Shown here in pieces: positions 1 to 11,655 of a DNA stretch of 57,963 nucleotides. Each line of letters begins with the position of its first letter. The first letter of the stretch is position 1. The DNA is from Cylindrodendrum hubeiense (taxonomy: Eukaryota > Ascomycota > Sordariomycetes > Hypocreales > Nectriaceae). The notes below the pieces were generated by a model, which was not told the DNA's origin, did not search any database, and was given only the letters and a program-made list of their open reading frames with translations. The stretch spans positions 1 through 57,963 of the forward strand of contig JAANBB010000251.1 in the NCBI GenBank assembly GCA_014621425.1. The letters are read 5' to 3'. The position numbers and the translations under genes are program-made.

Positions 1-422
1 GGGAAGCCCTGCCGCGCGGGAGGGCGGCGAGGGGCCGCCGGGGGAGACATTGGCGGAGGAGGCGCATGGACGGCGGGTTCGGTCAAAGGAGTCGACGTTT
101 GTGTGGGGGTGGTGATCGGTTCGGTTGGTGTTTTGTCGTCAGCTCTCAAAACCTGGGGGATTTTCCGGCGGCAGATGGCGGCTCGGGACGGCCCCACAAG
201 CCGGCGGCCGAAAATGCTCATCCAGGGTGTACTTCGTATTCACAGCAATCAGATGCACAAGAAAGCAAAGAGAGACCAAAGATATGGAAATAATACCTTG
301 TTGATGGGTTCAATCTATCTATTTGAAATGAACCTGCTCTTTTGCGAGCTAAAAATGCCCAGATGCCAAATGCCAAATGCCAAAACGCCCCAACCTATGC
401 ATGGAATTCCACCTCCTTCAAC
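1..422. other. Intergenic, 3' flank of the first gene
   Basis: This stretch lies downstream of the minus-strand membrane-protein gene. It begins GC-rich (about the first 210 bases) and then becomes AT-richer. Short open frames are present, but none has coding character or splice partners. It probably contains the 3' UTR of the neighbouring gene. I see no RNA gene or mobile element. Confidence 0.5.
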
Positions 423-3400
423 TCAAGACGACTGTGCCACCCAGTTCACCCACTGGCACTTGCATCCTCCCGTGCCACCGTCAAATCCACCATACTTTTC
501 GTCGCCACGGGATCGTTTATTAATCCACGTGCCGCCGACTCCAATGTTGTTGGCCAACAACTTGGGGTTATCCACATCCAGCTCCTGGCGGTCGTCGATC
601 GGCCACGCCCACACAAACTTCTCCGTCGGATCGCCACCGTGGGTGTCCAGCGTCACAGTCACCGGGTATGGCATGGTGCCGGGCCGGATCAGATCCGACG
701 TCCCGTTGATGCTACTCTGCCCCGTAGACGAGAACAGCGTTGACGAGTTGGCGTCGAGCGTCTGCGTCCAGATCTGGACCAGGACTCGCGTCTGGCTCCA
801 CGTCGTCAGAAAGTCGGCTTCGCTTTCGCTGCAGCCTCCATTCTTGTCCAAGGGGACGTCGGCGTCATCAGTATCGTTGAGGACCGTCACCGATTTCAGG
901 TAGATGGTCCGCTTGAAGTACGTGTAGAACCCGTAATGCTCCGTAGGGAGTCCACGGTCGAACAACCTCACCGGTTGCTGGACAGGATTCGGGAGCAGGA
1001 CGGCCGACTTAGGAGTACCATCCTCATTGAGATCCGGGGATGGCAGGACATCAGGAAGGCTAACGTTGGTGTCCGTAGCTCTCTTGCTCAGCTCCTCGGA
1101 GTCGACACTATCAAGAGATTCCAACAGGCTGATGTAGAACGGGGCCGGCTCGCCTCCCTTCTCATCCGACTGGATGTCATCAGTCGTGTTTCCCAAAAAG
1201 AACATCTCCTTGTAGTCCGGCGCGTCAGGACTAGGGCTGAACTTGAGCGTCCCCCGCTCTCGGATCGTGCTGCCCGCGTGCGCAGCGCCTCCAACACTTC
1301 TCCGAGAAATAGGCGTTGGAGCATCTCCATTGGAGACGTTCCAGTTATTCTGTGTGCTATTGTCCCATTGGATCTGCATGATGACAGTTGGCTGGTTTGC
1401 GTTATATGGAGAGACCGAATCGTGCTGATCTTTGGGCAGGTAGCAGCTCCACATGGTCGAGGGTTCGGTACAGCTATCCCTAGCAACCGTATTGTCCGGG
1501 CCGACAACTGTCAAAACGCCCGTGGGCATGGGTGGGAAGTCGGTCAAGTTGACCCAGATAGAGGGGATCTCTTTGGAGTCGTGGGGGCGTGTCAACATGA
1601 CAGCCAGCGTGACTGTAAGAATTATGACACAGAGGAGGACGCTGAGGACAATCATCCACACTCGCCTTCGCTGTCGCCCTTCTCGACCGGTCCGGCCAAA
1701 GCAGCCATTTTTCGGAATACATCCTCTACCTTTCCAGAAGCCACCAGCCTTCCTGGCAATCACCTCTTCCTTCTCATGGCGGCGTCGTTCTCGTTCGCCT
1801 CTTGTCATTTCGCCCGAAGTCTCCTCCGAATGCTCCTGCGGTACAAAGGTTCCCAATTGACGGGTAGGAAGAGCAGTCTGCGAAAGTGGCGTGTTTCCGT
1901 GGGGTCCTGGAGTGAGGGGTATCTCGGTCATTTGAGTAGCACCCTGAGATGTCATAGTAGCCGAAAGTCCGGGGGAAGTAGGACCAGGAGACGGCGGGAA
2001 CTGGGCGGTGAGAGGGTGGTTGGGAGGGAATACAGCCCTGTACCTCACTGGGGCGTTGTTGTCTTGCTTTTGCGGAGGAGAATATGGAGGTGGCTGCTCG
2101 ATGTGCACCTCCTGGGAGACAATAATCCGCGGCTTCTCTGTAACGGGAGACGTCTCGACACGGGCCGGAGAGGAGGCCGCAGTGGAGGGACCAGATTCGG
2201 CAGCCAAGGTGGTTTCGGGCCGAGGGGATGGCGTCCGGCGTGGTGTAGGTGCCCTGACAATGGGTGTTTGAAACGAGCCCGGTGTCAACGTCGGGGTGAG
2301 GTATTGGTTGCTTTGCGCCGGTTTGGGTTCGGAACCATTCCACCACTCATTTTGGCCGTCCCTTGGTGACTCCATCTTCCTTCGTGAGGCAAAGCTGAGC
2401 CTTTTATCCATGAAAGGAGTGACTACATGATCCCACCACCCATGAGACTTAGAGGCGGCACTATCAGGGGTGATTGCGGATAGCTTTCCCTTGGCCTGCT
2501 TATGGGGACTTGAAGTACCATCCTCTTCGAACAGGGTGCATGGAGTCCCGGATTCGCTCTCCTCTGCAGCGTCGAGGCTGATGAGTCTTTGATGGGGTGC
2601 CTTCCTGAAATTGGCTGGTACTGCTGGCACTGGCGGGACGTCATTAAAGGGCCCGGGCCCGACACCAGGAGTTGGGGCGTGAGAGTATATGCTTGATGTG
2701 TAGCGCACAGGGCTGAATGAGGAAGCCGTGTCGGGAGTAGGAGTGTCTGGTGACCACACAGACTGTTGATGTTGTTGCGTCGGAGCCCCAGCTGGTTGGA
2801 ATGGCTTTAAGGCAGGAGGGTCGGAGAAGATGTTCATTCTTTGATATAGATCAAAAGGTGTATGTACAGTGGTGGCTGTCTGGGGAGACATTTCGCGATC
2901 GGTCATATCGCGGTCGGTCATCTCATCGGATGGAAGAGAGATTCCAATGACGATGGGCCGGTCCTGAGGTGAAAGTCCGTGAGCGGGACTCCGGGCTGAC
3001 TGCTGGGGCGAGGCCATGGCTGGGCTTTGCATCTTGCTCTTCTTGAGCCAGCCCCAGTTGCCCACCGAGGCCGACGTAGGCTCTCCCTCGAGAGCCTTCA
3101 AAGCGGCCGCATCCACGAACTTGACGGGTCGGCCATCTGGGGTGCGCAGGTGGCGGGTTTGGCGCCGAAAGGCCGTCATGTCGGTGATGAGCTTGATTCC
3201 GGCCTTGGCATTTTGGGCCTTTTGCCGATGTCGTGACTTGGCCCGCTTCATTTTTATAACGGACACTCGTGAGGCTCGCGGCCCCACGGGCTTCGTTGTT
3301 CGCGTGGAAGCCATGGGTGGAGGAGGGGCGCCGATCAAGACCTGCTCGCCAGCGTCGATGGGGGTGATGGGTTCATCATCCTCCCAGTCTTCCCAGTCCT

Positions 3401-3461
3401 CATGGTTCGGCACGCGAGAAGCAGTGTAGGGGGGTGGACGAGGGAAAGCGGAAGTGTCCAT
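423..3461 (-). CDS. Large single-pass membrane protein, fungal-specific, function unknown
   Basis: This is one uninterrupted reading frame of 1012 residues. I chose the ATG at 3461 (MDTSAFPRPPPYT) because the 24 codons before it look like 5' UTR. Residues 1 to about 595 are a low-complexity, Pro/Ser/Thr-rich cytoplasmic-type region with an acidic WEDWEDDE patch near the start. Basic stretches (RERRRHEKEE, GREGRQRRR) precede one strong hydrophobic helix at about residues 600-623 (VWMIVLSVLLCVIILTVTLAV). The roughly 390 C-terminal residues carry several N-x-S/T sequons and a few cysteines, consistent with a lumenal or extracellular domain. Similar fungal proteins are, as I recall, sometimes labelled 'glycoprotease family', but I see no protease motif and do not assign that activity. 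Topology (N-in, type II-like) is inferred from the positive charges before the helix. Confidence 0.85.
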   Translation of the reverse strand: MDTSAFPRPPPYTASRVPNHEDWEDWEDDEPITPIDAGEQVLIGAPPPPMASTRTTKPVGPRASRVSVIKMKRAKSRHRQKAQNAKAGIKLITDMTAFRRQTRHLRTPDGRPVKFVDAAALKALEGEPTSASVGNWGWLKKSKMQSPAMASPQQSARSPAHGLSPQDRPIVIGISLPSDEMTDRDMTDREMSPQTATTVHTPFDLYQRMNIFSDPPALKPFQPAGAPTQQHQQSVWSPDTPTPDTASSFSPVRYTSSIYSHAPTPGVGPGPFNDVPPVPAVPANFRKAPHQRLISLDAAEESESGTPCTLFEEDGTSSPHKQAKGKLSAITPDSAASKSHGWWDHVVTPFMDKRLSFASRRKMESPRDGQNEWWNGSEPKPAQSNQYLTPTLTPGSFQTPIVRAPTPRRTPSPRPETTLAAESGPSTAASSPARVETSPVTEKPRIIVSQEVHIEQPPPYSPPQKQDNNAPVRYRAVFPPNHPLTAQFPPSPGPTSPGLSATMTSQGATQMTEIPLTPGPHGNTPLSQTALPTRQLGTFVPQEHSEETSGEMTRGERERRRHEKEEVIARKAGGFWKGRGCIPKNGCFGRTGREGRQRRRVWMIVLSVLLCVIILTVTLAVMLTRPHDSKEIPSIWVNLTDFPPMPTGVLTVVGPDNTVARDSCTEPSTMWSCYLPKDQHDSVSPYNANQPTVIMQIQWDNSTQNNWNVSNGDAPTPISRRSVGGAAHAGSTIRERGTLKFSPSPDAPDYKEMFFLGNTTDDIQSDEKGGEPAPFYISLLESLDSVDSEELSKRATDTNVSLPDVLPSPDLNEDGTPKSAVLLPNPVQQPVRLFDRGLPTEHYGFYTYFKRTIYLKSVTVLNDTDDADVPLDKNGGCSESEADFLTTWSQTRVLVQIWTQTLDANSSTLFSSTGQSSINGTSDLIRPGTMPYPVTVTLDTHGGDPTEKFVWAWPIDDRQELDVDNPKLLANNIGVGGTWINKRSRGDEKYGGFDGGTGGCKCQWVNWVAQSS

Positions 3462-3676
3462 GTTGTGTGTTGTGGAAGTTGTAATTAGTCGTGGTAGGTG
3501 AGGAAGAATCGAGCAAAGATATAGAAGCGACAACGCCGATGTTCAGTCATGTAGAGTTGGATATTGTCTTGTGACTCGTGTGTATCATATGGAATTTGTC
3601 GTATCTAGTCGACGGAATCGAGATGATGGTGAATCAAAAGAAGGACGGCAAGGGCAGCGTGGTGACGAGCGACGAC

Positions 3677-3706
3677 GACGAGTGACGAGTGACGAGTGAC
3701 GAGTGA
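3677..3706. repeat. Short tandem repeat (GTGACGA)n
   Basis: About four copies of a 7-nt unit lie just upstream of the first gene, in its probable promoter or leader. Confidence 0.8.
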
Positions 3707-5401
3707 AAATGCCTGGGAAAACGAAAGACAAGAAGCGAGATGCTTGAAGATGCGAGTCAAAGAGAAGAGACGATTGTTGGAACGACAAAGGAAAGAGCCC
3801 CGGAAAAAGTCAGTGAGAAGATGAAGAACAATAGACAATCAAGCCGAAAAGGCACGGATAGAGAAGAGCAAAGCGGATGAACTGAGGGGGGGGAGCGGCC
3901 TATGACTGATTGTCTCGCGAGAACAATGGGTGGCCGATGGCACGTCAATAGCGAACGGGGAAGCCAACGCCAACGGCCCGCCAGGACTTAACAGGGTCAA
4001 GGGCGCAAAGCAGCATGATTGGGCTGGAATTATGGGCTGCCGACATTGCTAAATAAAGCCTCCTGGGAAATCCAGACGAAAGGTCACGGCTCATAGGCCG
4101 CTCGGGCTGGGGATGAGTGAGTTGGCGCATCAGAAGTATGGAATAGCCGCCCAGAGAGGGTGTTGCGGGGTTACGATTGGCGAGAGCTATGCGCCGAGCT
4201 ATGGCATGGGTGTGATTGGGTGCTTGTCGCGGCCGTGGGATTGGCGGCAGCGTCTGCACTATGCGACGGCAATACGACGCAGGGACCGGGGAGACGGACA
4301 GGAGAGGACATCAAATAGAGGAGCAGGCGAGGAATCCATTGGCCGGCGTTGTCGTGAATGATTGAATCGGATGGTGGCAGGTCGACCAGCGCATCTCAAG
4401 CCGCAGGTTGACGCAGCGGTGACCTCTGCGACGGCCACTTGGCCGCACCACAGCAACGCCCATCGCCCGACCGTGCCACAGATCAGCCCCTTGCGGCATG
4501 TCTGGCGACGGTTCAGGGCGACGCAATGAGCTGATGGGTCGTCGGTGACTCTGCTGAACTGTCGACAAAGCAAGGTTGACGTGGAGAATGAGTGGGTGAG
4601 GGAGAGCTGGGACGTGATCCACTGCGCGTCATCACATGACCGAAGGCAGACGGGCCGCAAAACCACAGGACATCAAACGCGACCGACGAATTTGAAATCC
4701 GAGGCTGAGGCAACCAACAATCCGAGACTCGAAGCTGCCAATCACCTGTGAGGCAGCTCGAGACGAATTCCTGAAACAGCTGGCGCGGAACATATCATCT
4801 CCGGGGTCTGGGGTTGTTGGCTGGGGGTTCTACGTGTTTCCGAGGATATTGATTGTCGAGCTGGTTTGTTGGTTTGTCGGTTTGTCGGTTTGTCGTTCAG
4901 CTAAACCCCCGCTACTCTACGAATGGATGCGCCTCGACCAGGCTTGGGATTCAGTAAAAGGGAAGTGGCCATCTGTAGAAGGGGCCTCTCATTGGCTAGG
5001 ATGCGTAGTAAGAGAGGTGAAAGAGGCGTAGTGTCAAGGCTAGGTAAGGGCTTCGCTGCGGCAGGATAGGTCGCAGTGATATAGGTGTTATTTCGCTAAG
5101 TGGGAGGTCGACGGAGAAGGGGCCATTCCTTAGAGAGCGCTCTAAAATAACTGTTTGGTGAGGGAGAGAAATCATCATAAAAGGCACATGTGAAGCACAC
5201 ATTCGTAATATTGTCCGCAGGGCGACCCCAATTTCCATTTCCCCTCAACGGGTGGAGGCCGAAAAGGCGAGGGGGTAAAGGATGACATGCCGCCATCCAC
5301 TCATTCGACATTACTCAGACATAGTTCCAGCAACAGTCTCAGCGGCGTGGGGTGGACGAGACGGCGTCGGTGATGCAATCTACCACATGGTGACTTACTC
5401 T

Positions 5402-5447
5402 GTAGGTAGGTAGTCATGGTACTCTGCAGTGCAGACTACCCACCTAC
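5402..5447. repeat. TAGGTA inverted repeat (stem-loop)
   Basis: The left arm (5402-5415) and right arm (5434-5447) are reverse complements at 13 of 14 positions, around an 18-nt loop that contains CTGCAG. The arms are built of TAGGTA units. The location is intergenic and the function is unknown. Confidence 0.7.
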
Positions 5448-5663
5448 CTAAACCAAGGCACGGAGACATGCGGACTCCCGTAATTGGCAGGTGCAGCAAC
5501 AATAAGAGTGAGGCACGGAGGCTTTGGTCGGATCATGGTAGGACCTGGTAAGTGAGGCTTGGCATGGCCTGGATGGTCGGGTTCTTGAAATACGGTTATC
5601 ATGACATGGCTGAGGGCTGTCGAGGCAAATACCTACAGTGAGTCACTGTTGAAGAGTCGCTTG

Positions 5664-5755
5664 TACCTACCTACCTAGGTACCTACCTACCTTATGGGTC
5701 ATATCTTCCGTCCATACCTATTATGTACCTTACCTACCTACCTTAGGTACGCAAC
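5664..5755. repeat. TACCTA/TAGGTA motif cluster
   Basis: Dense overlapping TACC/CTACCTA units with internal palindromes (ACCTAGGT, GGTACC) are spread over about 90 bases. Another unit occurs at about 5828-5840. The cluster is intergenic. Confidence 0.75.
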
Positions 5756-8183
5756 AAAAGCACGCGCGCCCGTGCCCGAGTCGTGCTTCCGCGAAAGAGT
5801 CGCAGAGTGGAGTACGGAGGAGCAGGTGTAGGTAGGTATTCCATGTCTGGTACAGATGGCGCCGACTAGCTGGGCGGCTGCGAACCAGAAAGCCACCCAG
5901 AGCGGTCAAACCCCTGAAAATCGGAAAATGAGCCACCAGAGGGGGGCCACCAACCGGGGCAATGTCCATTTTCTTTTTGCTGCTGCAGGTACAGCATGGA
6001 TGGAGCCCAGTCGCTGTTGAGTACCGGCAGGCCTCGACATTCTCCCGTTCGATGTTGATTAACTTGATTTTGTCCATGTAGTTACTACGTAGTATGAGAT
6101 CGCGGTGTGCAGATCGGCACCACCATCTACAACGGCTTTGTCTCGCACAGCACCAACAGCTCGCTCCAGCAACGGATCACCAAAGCGCCAAAACCTTCCT
6201 CTGTCCCCGGTATAATTTGTACATAAGTTACAGATGTACACATCCAAAAGTCTCCCTCGCCCCGCCCTTGGCATGGAAACAGCAAAGGAGCATGGACGGG
6301 CCACGGAATGACCTGACGTAACCCCTCTACAGCGCTAAACCTCTCCCCTCCCGCTATAGCCAGCGCCGGGGCCGCTCGGGCGTCCGCGCCCGCGTGGGAT
6401 GGGCTCGATGGAGAGGGATCGGGGGTGAGGTGCAGCAGGCCAGTTCCCGCCTCAAGTCTCGAATTGCAGAGGTCCTTCAGGTTCAGGCTCTCGCTCCGGC
6501 CACCGCACTTTGCTCCGCTCTGCTAGTTCTGTCTCTGCGCCATGCCCTCTGCGCTTCAGTCGACCACTGGCGTCAACCACTGGCGTCAACCACTCGCAAC
6601 AACCACTTGCAACAACCACTTGCAGCCTCTTCCAACCTTTCGCCACCGCCGTCCATCCATCCATCTTTCGCGCTTATCGTCGACCAGTCCCACGGTAGGA
6701 AACGGGTTGTGGGCAATCCCAATCCCGTCATGCCGAACGGCCTTTTTATTTGGCACGCCAGGGAATATTAAGATTGAAAAAGAGGGTCCACGGAGGCTAG
6801 ACTCACTTTAGCCGCTTCCCAGAACGGTGAAGGTGGCCCATCGGCATCAGTGCATCCATCCATCTAATACAGCAAGGAAATCCATCTCTCCCTATTGTTG
6901 CAGTACTATCGTAGGGGACAAGGTACCAACTATGGAGTCTGTCCAGATTGCGCCCCCTCTCTGTCTCCTCTGTCTCCTCTGTCCCTGTAACCCCACGCCT
7001 CCCTGCCCACCGTCACCGAGCACGTTCACGATTTAATTACTTCTAACCTGGCCAGTTTGTTGGTATATGGTTTCAGGCCTGGTCCGCTCTGGCAGCCTTT
7101 TTTTCCTTCCTCAACATCCATTCAATCCCTCTTTGTTAGGACGACCGCAAATGGTTACACGGCTCCACACGACACCCAACCGACACACCCAACGACCACG
7201 ACCACGACGACCACCCACGACCACCCACGACCTCCCACTGCCTCATGTCACGCCGTGTCGCATTGGTATTGCATCACATCACCTCAATCTGCATTCCATA
7301 ACCGCACTGCATCGCATCGCATTGCGCCCCCCCCGTCCGCCGGGACACTCGCAGCGAACGCATCCGCCCCTCCACTGCACTCCAATCCAACCGAGATTCG
7401 AAGTACCACCCGACCGAACAACCAACAAATCTACCCGTACGATCCAAGATTCTGTACTCTCGTGCAGTCCGATACAAAGCACGACATTCGTCCCGTCAGC
7501 CTCGCATCGCAACCGTCCGCACTACCGCACCGCTTACGGGCTACCTGTCATCGCGACAGATCAGACCCAACCCCATCTCTGTACCTTGAGACATTCGCTT
7601 CCTTATCATCGACTCAGCACACCCCAAACCTCGATTCGTCGAACCTCGTGACTTGGCGCTTCGGCTGTGCTACGCTGAGGCGGAAGCTGAAGACTCGAAC
7701 AGCTGCGCCGCCCGTTGCAGTCAGATCCGTCGCAGTCAGATACCATCTCTCGCCGTCGCCGTTTCACACTCGCCTCCACATCCTTGGCACAGTCGCAGTG
7801 TCGCAGACAAAGACACCGTCAGGTCGATTGGCGCTTAGAGCTGTCGTTGTACATCTGCGACTGCGAGCACCTCTCCCGGGTCTCGAATTTACACTCGGCC
7901 CTCCTCTCTTGGGGCTCACCGGTGCCTTTTTAGCCCGATTCGTTCGCTGCTTTCTCCAACCGCAGGCCGTGTCCGTCGCATCGGGCTACCTCCTCCAAGC
8001 TGGCTTCCCTACGGCCGCTCGGCGGCTCCTCGAGCTCCTTCAGCGACCGCCCTGTCCGGTCTCATCATCGCCGGCGCTCCTCCAACAACATCTCCCTCAG
8101 TGAGCAGCGCTCTGGTCATCTCTTAACCATCGATCCCCGGATGCCGCCCGGCTCTCGCCATTCTTCTCTCTCGCCTGTTCTTG

Positions 8184-8472
8184 GTACGTGGTTCCGTCTG
8201 TGATTGCACGGATATCCCATACTCTGTCTTGGTCTTGTCCCACATGTCACGATGCGCCTCCATCTCTGTCTCGGGTTTCTCTCCATTTCGTCCGTTATCG
8301 CATTGTCGCATCCCAGTCAATCCACCACAGCAAGCGATGTGACCCATAGACATATCTACTTGTCCTCCCATCCCCCATGCACGAGCCGCCCTCGTCTCAA
8401 ACATGCATGGGATGCATCGTCCCCCAATCGCTTACTGTGCTTAGGCTAACCAGCGCCCTTGCCTCTCTCTAG
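8184..8472 (+). other. Probable 5' UTR intron of the GT34 gene
   Basis: A GTACGT donor at 8184 and a CTCTCTAG acceptor ending at 8472 flank a 289-nt segment that ends 20 nt before the start codon of the mannosyltransferase. A leader intron is the simplest reading. No transcript evidence is available. Confidence 0.4.
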
Positions 8473-8492
8473 ATACCCCAGTCCATAATAAT

Positions 8493-9981
8493 ATGACCCT
8501 CTCCCGCAGCCCATCGCCTGTCCCCGGCGGCGGCTGGTCAAGTCCTGGCCTCAACAGCGGCAGGAACAGTCCTTCCAACATGAGTGGCGGTCCCGTCACC
8601 TGGGAGTCAGCCAAAATGAGGCATCACAACCCCAACACATATCCGTCCTTCTCGACACAGAATAAGGGTTTCTTCACCCGCCACATGCGCCGCATATCGA
8701 GCAGTCTCCCACGATTCAACGGAGCCTACGTAGAAAAGGAGAAGTTGAAGCGCCAACAGCCATGGTTCCGGAGGGTGCCTTTGGCCGGCAGAATGCGATC
8801 CATATATGGTCGCATGGGAAGGAAGCTCAAGCTAACATTGCTTCTCCTCCTCTTTCTACTGCTCGGCACTATAATCTTCTACAACACCCGTGAGTCTTAC
8901 GCTTGGTCGTTCGGTCCCGCCTCTCCTGCTAACAAGTAACTGCTAGCGCTCGTGTATCACTGGCGAAGGGCATCCTTCGGTGGCGGGGGCAACAAATTCG
9001 TCATTATCCTAGCTGCCAACGTCGGAGGCGGTGTTATGGAGTGGAAGGGCGCTCGCGAGTGGGCCATTGAGCGCGATAGTGTGCGGAACAAGAGGAAATA
9101 CGTCGCAAGATGGGGCTACGACCTAGAGGTTGTCGACATGGGCACCAAGAAGAAATACGCACACGAGTGGAGAGAGAGCTGGGAGAAGGTCGATTTCATC
9201 CGGGCGACCCTGCGCAAGTATCCCCAGGCCGAGTGGTGAGTCTCCATAGACGCGCGTCACCCCCGTTCTCCCAGGAGTGCGACTAACCAGCTGCAGGATT
9301 TGGTGGCTCGACCTGAACACGTTTATCATGGAGCCCTCTTTCTCATTACAGGACCACATCTTCAACGGGCTAGAGAGCCACATGTACCGTGACATCAACG
9401 AGTACAACCCCCACAACTTCTCGCATCCCTTCACGGAGCACTACCTGGACGCCGAAGCGCTTAGCCCCGTTGGAGATGGCAAGACCAATTCCGTCAACAT
9501 GCTTCTCTCGCAGGACTGTGGCGGCTTCAACCTCGGCTCCTTCTTTGTCCGGCGCAGCCCATGGATTGAACAGCTGCTTGACGTCTGGTGGGACCCCGTG
9601 ACGTATGAACAGAGGCACATGGCGTGGGGCCACAAGGAGCAAGATGCCCTGGAGCAGCTTTATTCGACGCAACCCTGGGTCCGGCAGCATATTGGGTTTC
9701 TGCCACAGCGCATGATCAACAGCTTCCCACCAGGGGCTTGCAACGAGAACGCGGACTCGAACGGCAACTACCCTCCCGACGACACGGTCCACTACAACGG
9801 AAACGAACACGACTTCTTGGTCAACATGGCGGGATGCGAATGGGGCCGTGACTGCTGGGGCGAGATGTACTACTACCGCGAGTTCAGCTACTGGCTTAAC
9901 CGAAACCCTTTTGAACTATTCAAGGAGGAATTTTTGGCCGTCATCTGGTTCAAACTCACCGGCCAGAAGGTCAAACTGTAA
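8493..9981 (+). CDS. GT34 alpha-1,6-mannosyltransferase (MNN10/MNN11-like)
   Basis: Three exons (8493-8889, 8947-9235, 9297-9981) join in phase to give 456 residues. The first intron has a GTGAGT donor and a CTAAC branch site, and the second has the same type of sites. The protein is a type II Golgi-like glycosyltransferase: a Ser/Pro-rich cytoplasmic tail, a basic segment, one hydrophobic anchor at about residues 112-129, then the catalytic domain. The second junction restores EWIWWLDLNTFIMEP, the family signature, with the metal-binding D-x-N/D triad at D234-L235-N236. Further GT34 hallmarks follow: QDCGGFNLGSFFVRRS, WGHKEQDAL and an HNG-like HYNGNEHDFLVNMAGC. In yeast this family (Mnn10/Mnn11, in the M-Pol II complex) extends the alpha-1,6-mannan backbone of N-glycans in the cis-Golgi. 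Whether this is the Mnn10 or Mnn11 counterpart cannot be decided by eye. Confidence 0.93.
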
Positions 9982-11578
9982 CGAAGCCTTAACGAAGCCG
10001 CTGCCAACCCGGGTACGACTCAGTTGTTTGAATACTGTCGCGTTGGATACGCGACACTTATTGCCAGGCGCATCACTATTTTCGACATGGCGGAAACCGT
10101 CGGTGCTGACGACGCACCTTTATGCTTTTATATTCATTGTTCTTGCGACGGCATCATATTGGCGCTGCATTTTATCGGTTGGTCTTTTCTGGGATGCGTA
10201 TACCCTTTCCCACAAGGCATTAGAAAGACGGAATGAAGAGGTCGCTCGGGTCAGACCCAGACGAGGATGATTGCTTTAGCATTCCAACGTTGCGGTTCAA
10301 CTTGGAGAGGGGGGTGTTTTTGACATATTTGTGTATTTCAATATGGGATGAACAGCATATTAGTGTTCTATGATTGAGAGGGGGGCAAGGAGAGAAGGAA
10401 GTGTTTCATGGTGTAGCGCGCGGGGGTGAGACAAGAAGGGGCTCCGAAGATGAAGGATGCCGCTGCGCCAAAGGGAAAAGGCCAAGGGACCAGCAAACCT
10501 CCAGAGTCGCTTCGGGACGAGGAGGCTGAGTTGAAGGATCGGCCCGTGTTTGATGAAGTAGGGAGCAAACTGGTAGCTCAGAGAGTGTATGAGAAGATGT
10601 TGGTGGTCCCAAGGAGTTGTCGACCATTCAAGATGATACGATGTATGTCGTGATGTTATTGCCGGGTGACAGCGGCTATAGTGAAGCATGTGAATGCCAG
10701 AAGGTACGCGAGCGAAACGGAAAGGCCCCATGACCGGCGAGCCTCCAATCTAACAAGGTGGTGGCGGCTACGCTACAGCTACGAAGGCTTCTCCTATCGT
10801 ATTCCTTCCAATGCTACGCTCCCGAGGGAGGATTTCGAGGCGACAGCCGGGGCGAGGTGACAAAAGACCCCCGCAAAGAACCCCTGCCCGAGTCGACGAT
10901 CGATCCACGGCGGTGGGATTCGGGTGCTTGCCCTCGGAGGGATGGCCCGGAATGGCACCGTGTCGGGCGATCCGGAGTACAGCAGCGATGGGTCTGAAAC
11001 GGGAATGAGGAGAGGCGATGGTCCGGGGGCTCTGGGAAAGGAAGCGAGGGGGAGGCTGAGGGGGTCTTGGTGAAAGAAGGTTATTGCAAAAATGGGACGA
11101 AGACGGGGATGGGCATGAGAAGGAAGCTGGGGTGAAACCCGCTGACAATGGGGGTGCAATGGGACTACAATGGGACTACAATGGGGCACGTTTGCGTTTC
11201 AAACACAGGGGCGTTCATGTGCGGCATGGTGATGGCGAACCATGAAGAACCATGGTGAAGAACCATGAAGATTCATCAATCTGGCGTAGGGCTGCTGCGG
11301 TTTGGAGTTGACGTTTGACGGTTGAAGGTTGACGGCTGACGGTTGACCTATCGCGACCTCTCATCCTTTGATGGATCCTGAACCGCGCGCCAAACACGCA
11401 GCGTTGATCATTCTCAAATAGGCAATTGTGCATCTTGATTAGGTCACGCAGTGTGTTGCAGGATACTTGAGTGTCTATTTCAAGCAATCCGAGCGCCTAC
11501 GAGGAAGAAAAGCCTGGCGGCTCTTTCGGCATTCCCTCTTTGTACGCACACAAGGTTCTTTTTTTGGATTCTTTTCCC

Positions 11579-11655
11579 TGCCTACCTACCTAGGTACCTT
11601 ACCTTCCCTACCTAGGCACCCAAGCACCTAACTAAGCACCTACCTACATAGTACG
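11579..11655. repeat. TACCTA motif cluster
   Basis: A run of CTACCTA, CTAGGTACC and CACCTA units, the same vocabulary as the cluster near 5.7 kb. It is intergenic. Confidence 0.75.

Larger units (their letters stand above)
3462..8183. other. Long intergenic region with TAGGTA clusters and CT-rich leader
   Basis: No gene is supported here. It contains short tandem repeats near 3677-3706, several TAGGTA/TACCTA clusters between 5402 and 5840, and from about 6850 to 8180 a C/T-rich stretch that probably belongs to the leader of the mannosyltransferase gene. Open frames of up to 348 codons (7057-8103) occur on the plus strand, but their products are His/Pro/Thr/Arg-rich without domain character. 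They are best read as untranslated leader. Confidence 0.5.

Noticed and set aside
936..2369. Plus-strand open frame of 477 codons opposite the first gene
   Set aside because: Antisense shadow of the large membrane-protein gene, Arg/Ser-rich, no motif.
7057..8103. Plus-strand open frame of 348 codons
   Set aside because: Product is His/Pro/Thr/Arg low complexity with no domain, overlaps other open frames and lies in the leader of the mannosyltransferase gene.
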